Shown here: one piece after another, positions 62,001 through 64,000 of the stretch
How the letters are laid out: each line of letters opens with the position of its first letter
How positions within the stretch are numbered: position 1 is the stretch's first letter
Assembly (NCBI RefSeq): GCF_000384815.1
Contig: NZ_ARQF01000018.1
Location: 142,691 to 206,690, forward strand
DNA from: Halodesulfovibrio aestuarii DSM 17919 = ATCC 29578
GTDB taxonomy: Bacteria; Desulfobacterota; Desulfovibrionia; Desulfovibrionales; Desulfovibrionaceae
Length of the DNA: 64,000 bases
Reading direction: 5' to 3'
The notes under the pieces: model-generated
What the model was told of the DNA's origin: nothing
Seen by the model: only the letters and a program-made list of their open reading frames with translations
Database searches by the model: none
Position numbers and translations under genes: made by a program

Positions 62001-62487
62001 ACCATAGTCCTGGTTTTCCCTCCACGCGCAGGTAGTATTCTGCCAGTCTAGCCTTTGAAGCATCTGGAAGCGGGATGTGGCAACGGGAGATCGTAGAAGA
62101 CTGCCAACGTTGTGAATTATTGGCAGGTTGATAGAAAAGCGTTGTCGGGCGACGAACTAGACCGCCGAACTGCATAAAAGGAAAGAAGCCATTCATACGC
62201 CAGCGTTCAAACTGTTCAATTGGAATAGATATGCGAATCCAGACTCGCTTGACGGAGTATGGGATTGGAGTCTGATCCAGCGGGGTAAATACGTTGCTAA
62301 ATTCAGGTGCAGCGATTTGATATATAGAAGAGACCGGTGTGTCTTCGAAAAAAACATCGTATGCAACGGGCACCCGGTGACCAGAGTTCAGGGCATCGCT
62401 AAGTGATGGTATACAGAGGGCAACTAGAACACAGCATGACACAAAGCAAAAGATCGCTTTTCGGAAGCGTAACAGAGTAGCAAGCAT
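59089..62487 (-). CDS. Hybrid histidine kinase with 7TMR-DISM sensor, pseudo-receiver and HPt
   Basis: The 1132-residue protein has a signal segment (1-32), a periplasmic jelly-roll sensor (about 35-175, DISMED2-like, VWIRISIPIEQF), seven hydrophobic helices (about 180-385), HisKA with HKISHDLQSPLTTI, HATPase with NLLGNAVRFSNAGKIGI, DQGRGIP and GSGLGLSV, a receiver-like domain (about 645-765) whose aspartate is replaced (AVIVAAELTED), a ~250-residue acidic Glu/Pro linker, and a C-terminal HPt-like helix bundle with QQHAQKYAL. Signal would thus pass by a separate receiver. I chose 62487 for the signal-peptide-like start; the frame extends to 62565. Confidence 0.88.
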   Translation of the reverse strand: MLATLLRFRKAIFCFVSCCVLVALCIPSLSDALNSGHRVPVAYDVFFEDTPVSSIYQIAAPEFSNVFTPLDQTPIPYSVKRVWIRISIPIEQFERWRMNGFFPFMQFGGLVRRPTTLFYQPANNSQRWQSSTISRCHIPLPDASKARLAEYYLRVEGKPGLWFTPEITLQNSAMPTFVPSLLFWLLIGLTLGIAGLNFFLAVFTRAESCFWLCVYTLLTTTYYTFGFSPSTAAGLEFSTAWTILLPGLALIILPHIGRNLFYNGECPRHINALLWGLSLLGLLVSFFPLIPGCSSSQHYLSLWPTLAVLGIIPGCAAISKKIPGGKRFTTGCLLTALGGLLALLPANTADIAGILQLMPFAGVAMGLMIFTPIALHGSELHAHSTIDYNRKHQDFTPEKIIHKISHDLQSPLTTIARMGEKLRDINIPKEGEHALRTLQSATHVLQLQLKDLLDLNRADNNRLTLQKNSFDLQRMVKDAYHIMLPHTEEKGLSLAWEIAPNLPVHFIGDPNRLIQILLNLLGNAVRFSNAGKIGIYVSSLRSSEETVQLLFSVKDQGRGIPLQNKYDVMERFCQEPEQNSGKYCGSGLGLSVTAELVHLMDGFLCIESEPNIGTTVSFTIRLERFDKAARDYPSAIVHHSLQKSSSNEQDKEAVIPQLLIIETRSAPSESIQENLDPDVFHAHKVTSFDEAITTYEAANIDAVIVAAELTEDSITILSQLLEVDKNLDSPSTPAIAIANSPVSAELLCDSGYAEALPTPVSKPDLLAALKNLGLYNLPLEVTEPIDQDTEETNDEYADNFEEIDDVPELEHLSLSGLDIAPEPKPEPEPEPINLLPENIVQETIANEPVEDIATAPSASPSGTKASAEIAYELQKTKNDVDSNPKILEPNEPTKLLSDKNSESLSGEVTEKKLDSSQAILTDNTTEESVTAVSDFDVAEDTIDLHDEYIFEELEEPSAEESKFDDTSLPTPQIITPEEEAYLKEILGGNAVMSKTEDEETPARDDIPLTEAVSHLTLNSEEAGHPAEVLDTFFLPQIPKIISQLQETFEEISIQLEKGSLEELFNQAEKLQQHAQKYALREVNKMASCVARAAEAKDPKAISNLMTELETTVVQTGKALRNVYKHSSSTDDR

Positions 62488-62564
62488 ATGGTTCACCGTT
62501 ATAGTTGTCTGAGTTGCTAAATAAAAAGAACATAGAACGATGATAAATAAATGTCTATAATGCA

Positions 62565-62602
62565 AAAGAAAAACGCCGTCAGCATTTGCCGACGGCGTCT
62601 TT
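62565..62602 (-). terminator. Terminator of the TPR gene
   Basis: In the minus direction GACGCCGTC and GACGGCGTT form a stem, followed by TTTTCTTTT; it stands between the TPR gene and the kinase gene. Confidence 0.88.
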
Positions 62603-62615
62603 AGACAAAAGAAGG

Positions 62616-63248
62616 CTATTTTCGGTGTTCATCAATAAATTCTTTGAGTGGTTTTCCCTGTGGCGTCTGAGCAAATGGATTGGACGCGAGCAGTTCTTCC
62701 CATGCCGCAATTCCCTTATCTCTTTGTTTTAAATCATGCAGGTAAACAATCCCTTTGTTGAAAAGAGCGTTAGGGTGTGTGGCATTACGCTGGAGTGCTT
62801 GGTTGTAGCTCTCAATGGCTTTTTGATATTGGCCTGTTTGACGGTACATAGTGCCAAGATCTGTCCATATGTCAGCGTGTGAACTGTCAAGTTCCAGGCT
62901 TCTGCTGTATGCTGCAATAGCACTTTCAGGGTGATTGGTATCGTAGTACGCGTTACCAAGCTGTTGCCATGCAAGGGCGTTGGTCGGTTCGTTACGGGTT
63001 TGGCGCTCCAAATCAATAATTCTTGAGGCTTGGTCTTGTGAGATTTGAGATTGCAGTGGCTGAGCCTGCTGGACTTTTGCGGTCTGTTTCGCAGGGGAGG
63101 GAGCCGCCGTATATATGACTGTTAGCAGGTTTCCAAGGAATACCCCAAGGAAGAGGGCAAAGACAATGCACATAATAGTAGTGCTTTTCTTTACATATAC
63201 TCCTTTTTCAAATTCTTGCCTTAGGCGTTCAGCTTCGCGCTTTGTCAT
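62616..63248 (-). CDS. TPR-repeat membrane protein
   Basis: The 210-residue protein has a cytoplasmic N-terminus (1-20, charged), one transmembrane helix (about 24-48, TIMCIVFALFLGVFLGNLLTVIY), a linker, and three tetratricopeptide repeats (about 80-190; ALAWQQLGNAYYDTNHPESAI, DLGTMYRQTGQYQKAIESYN and NALFNKGIVY). It faces the periplasm and likely scaffolds protein contacts; partners are unknown. AGGA precedes the ATG at 63248 at a long distance. Confidence 0.88.
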   Translation of the reverse strand: MTKREAERLRQEFEKGVYVKKSTTIMCIVFALFLGVFLGNLLTVIYTAAPSPAKQTAKVQQAQPLQSQISQDQASRIIDLERQTRNEPTNALAWQQLGNAYYDTNHPESAIAAYSRSLELDSSHADIWTDLGTMYRQTGQYQKAIESYNQALQRNATHPNALFNKGIVYLHDLKQRDKGIAAWEELLASNPFAQTPQGKPLKEFIDEHRK

Positions 63249-63569
63249 GGAAAACGACCATCCTGTATTGTTATTATGTTGAGAGGAAGTAGAGTTTAAT
63301 ATCAATACAGAAAACACAAGGCAATAAAAGCGACTGTAAAAAATATATACAAAATTCACTAATGTACTTAATTTATTGTGTATAAAAAGATGCGGGTATG
63401 AGCCTCTGTATAAGCTTATCAGAAAAAAATAGATTTCTGTTGACGGTAAAAAGGCATTTGCGTAGAAGCTTTTTGACGTTGCGACAAAACGTAGCGTTTG
63501 TTCTTTTATAGCTCTGTTTCTTGTTTTGAACCTTTTTAAAAGTTTTTTAAAAAAACTTCAAAAAAGAGT
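63249..63569. other. Region upstream of the rRNA promoters
   Basis: AT-rich stretch before the rRNA operon. The part just before 63570 (TTTTTTAAAAAAACTTC) looks like an UP element for RNA polymerase alpha. Confidence 0.5.
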
Positions 63570-63598
63570 TTGACAGCGGATGGCGGAAGGAATAGACA
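63570..63598 (+). promoter_or_regulatory. rRNA promoter P1
   Basis: TTGACA, 17 bases, TAGACA, with an AT-rich UP-like tract upstream. Confidence 0.85.
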
Positions 63599-63661
63599 CT
63601 CCTCCACGCCGCGAGACAAGGGTTTGCCAGACAACGGAAGAAATTAAATTTCAGAAAGTTG

Positions 63662-63690
63662 TTGACAGCTTAGCGGCAGGGTGGCATAAA
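63662..63690 (+). promoter_or_regulatory. rRNA promoter P2
   Basis: TTGACA, 17 bases, CATAAA, about 90 bases after P1 in tandem, as in many rrn operons. Confidence 0.78.
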
Positions 63691-63736
63691 CGCCAACTCG
63701 ACGCAAGGCTAACTGGCCGAGCGGAGCTTTTAGAAA

Positions 63737-63748
63737 GCTCTTTGACAA
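63737..63748 (+). promoter_or_regulatory. rRNA leader boxA antitermination site
   Basis: GCTCTTTGACAA matches the boxA consensus (TGCTCTTTAACA) that loads the Nus factors onto rRNA transcripts. Confidence 0.75.
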
Positions 63749-63830
63749 TTAAATAGCGAATCGGATTGATTTAGAGATCAGCTAGCGTTGTTCGTTACTA
63801 AGGTAACGGGCAATTCAATACAGAATTATT

Positions 63831-64000
<170 letters not shown>

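Overview
The window looks like chromosomal DNA of a Desulfovibrionales sulfate reducer. I favour a marine, moderate-GC member such as Halodesulfovibrio, but that genus is an inference. The reasons are the 5' end of a Desulfovibrio-like 16S rRNA gene at the right edge, the gene content (bamA-amidase-ompH-lpxD-fabZ-lpxA-lpxI, rhodanese-ferritin fusion, many sigma54 regulators), and pervasive strong Shine-Dalgarno sites and rho-independent terminators.

Layout. 1-2 kb: end of a branched-chain amino acid ABC transporter operon (livG partial, livF), then slyX and an EVE-domain gene on the minus strand. 2.4-6.7 kb: a DUF3124 lipoprotein-like gene, a diadenylate-cyclase-domain protein, and a large protein that reads as FliM fused to FliG-type modules. 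6.8-10 kb: YgiQ radical SAM, LysE exporter, EF-hand protein. 10.3-12.4 kb: four identical minus-strand tRNA-Asn genes, each with its own promoter and terminator, with one membrane-protein gene among them. 12.5-24.8 kb: lysS, lolC/E, lolD, bamA, N-acetylmuramoyl amidase, ompH/skp, lpxD, fabZ, lpxA, lpxI, which is an outer-membrane and lipid A biogenesis block. 24.9-31.8 kb: thiM-thiE, a NifX-like gene, a GAF-sigma54 regulator, a CobD/HisC-like aminotransferase and a second sigma54 regulator with a dead receiver. 31.9-39.4 kb: aconitase, PpiD-like chaperone, small proteins, and a sulfur/oxidative-stress group (FAD oxidoreductase, rhodanese-ferritin fusion, peroxiredoxin). 39.5-40.4 kb: a PAS-GGDEF protein with a degenerate active site.

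40.7-58.2 kb is the most unusual part. An intact large terminase with a GNAT-like partner (40.7-42.8 kb) is separated by three ordinary host genes (alsT, a Tat-exported phosphoesterase, an M23 peptidase) from a ten-gene short-tailed-phage morphogenesis operon (47.8-57.5 kb): small virion protein, portal, Bbp19-like, scaffold, capsid, cement, two tail proteins, DUF2833/gp13-like, gp14-like and a possible gp15-like protein. There is no integrase, repressor, replication, lysis, tail fibre or att site. All structural frames are open. This fits a domesticated phage module, possibly a gene transfer agent like Dd1 described physiologically in Desulfovibrio. A stand-alone FCD-domain protein follows it.

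58.3-63.2 kb: a TetR regulator, a large hybrid histidine kinase with a pseudo-receiver and HPt, and a TPR membrane protein. 63.5-64 kb: tandem rRNA promoters, boxA and the first ~170 bases of 16S rRNA.
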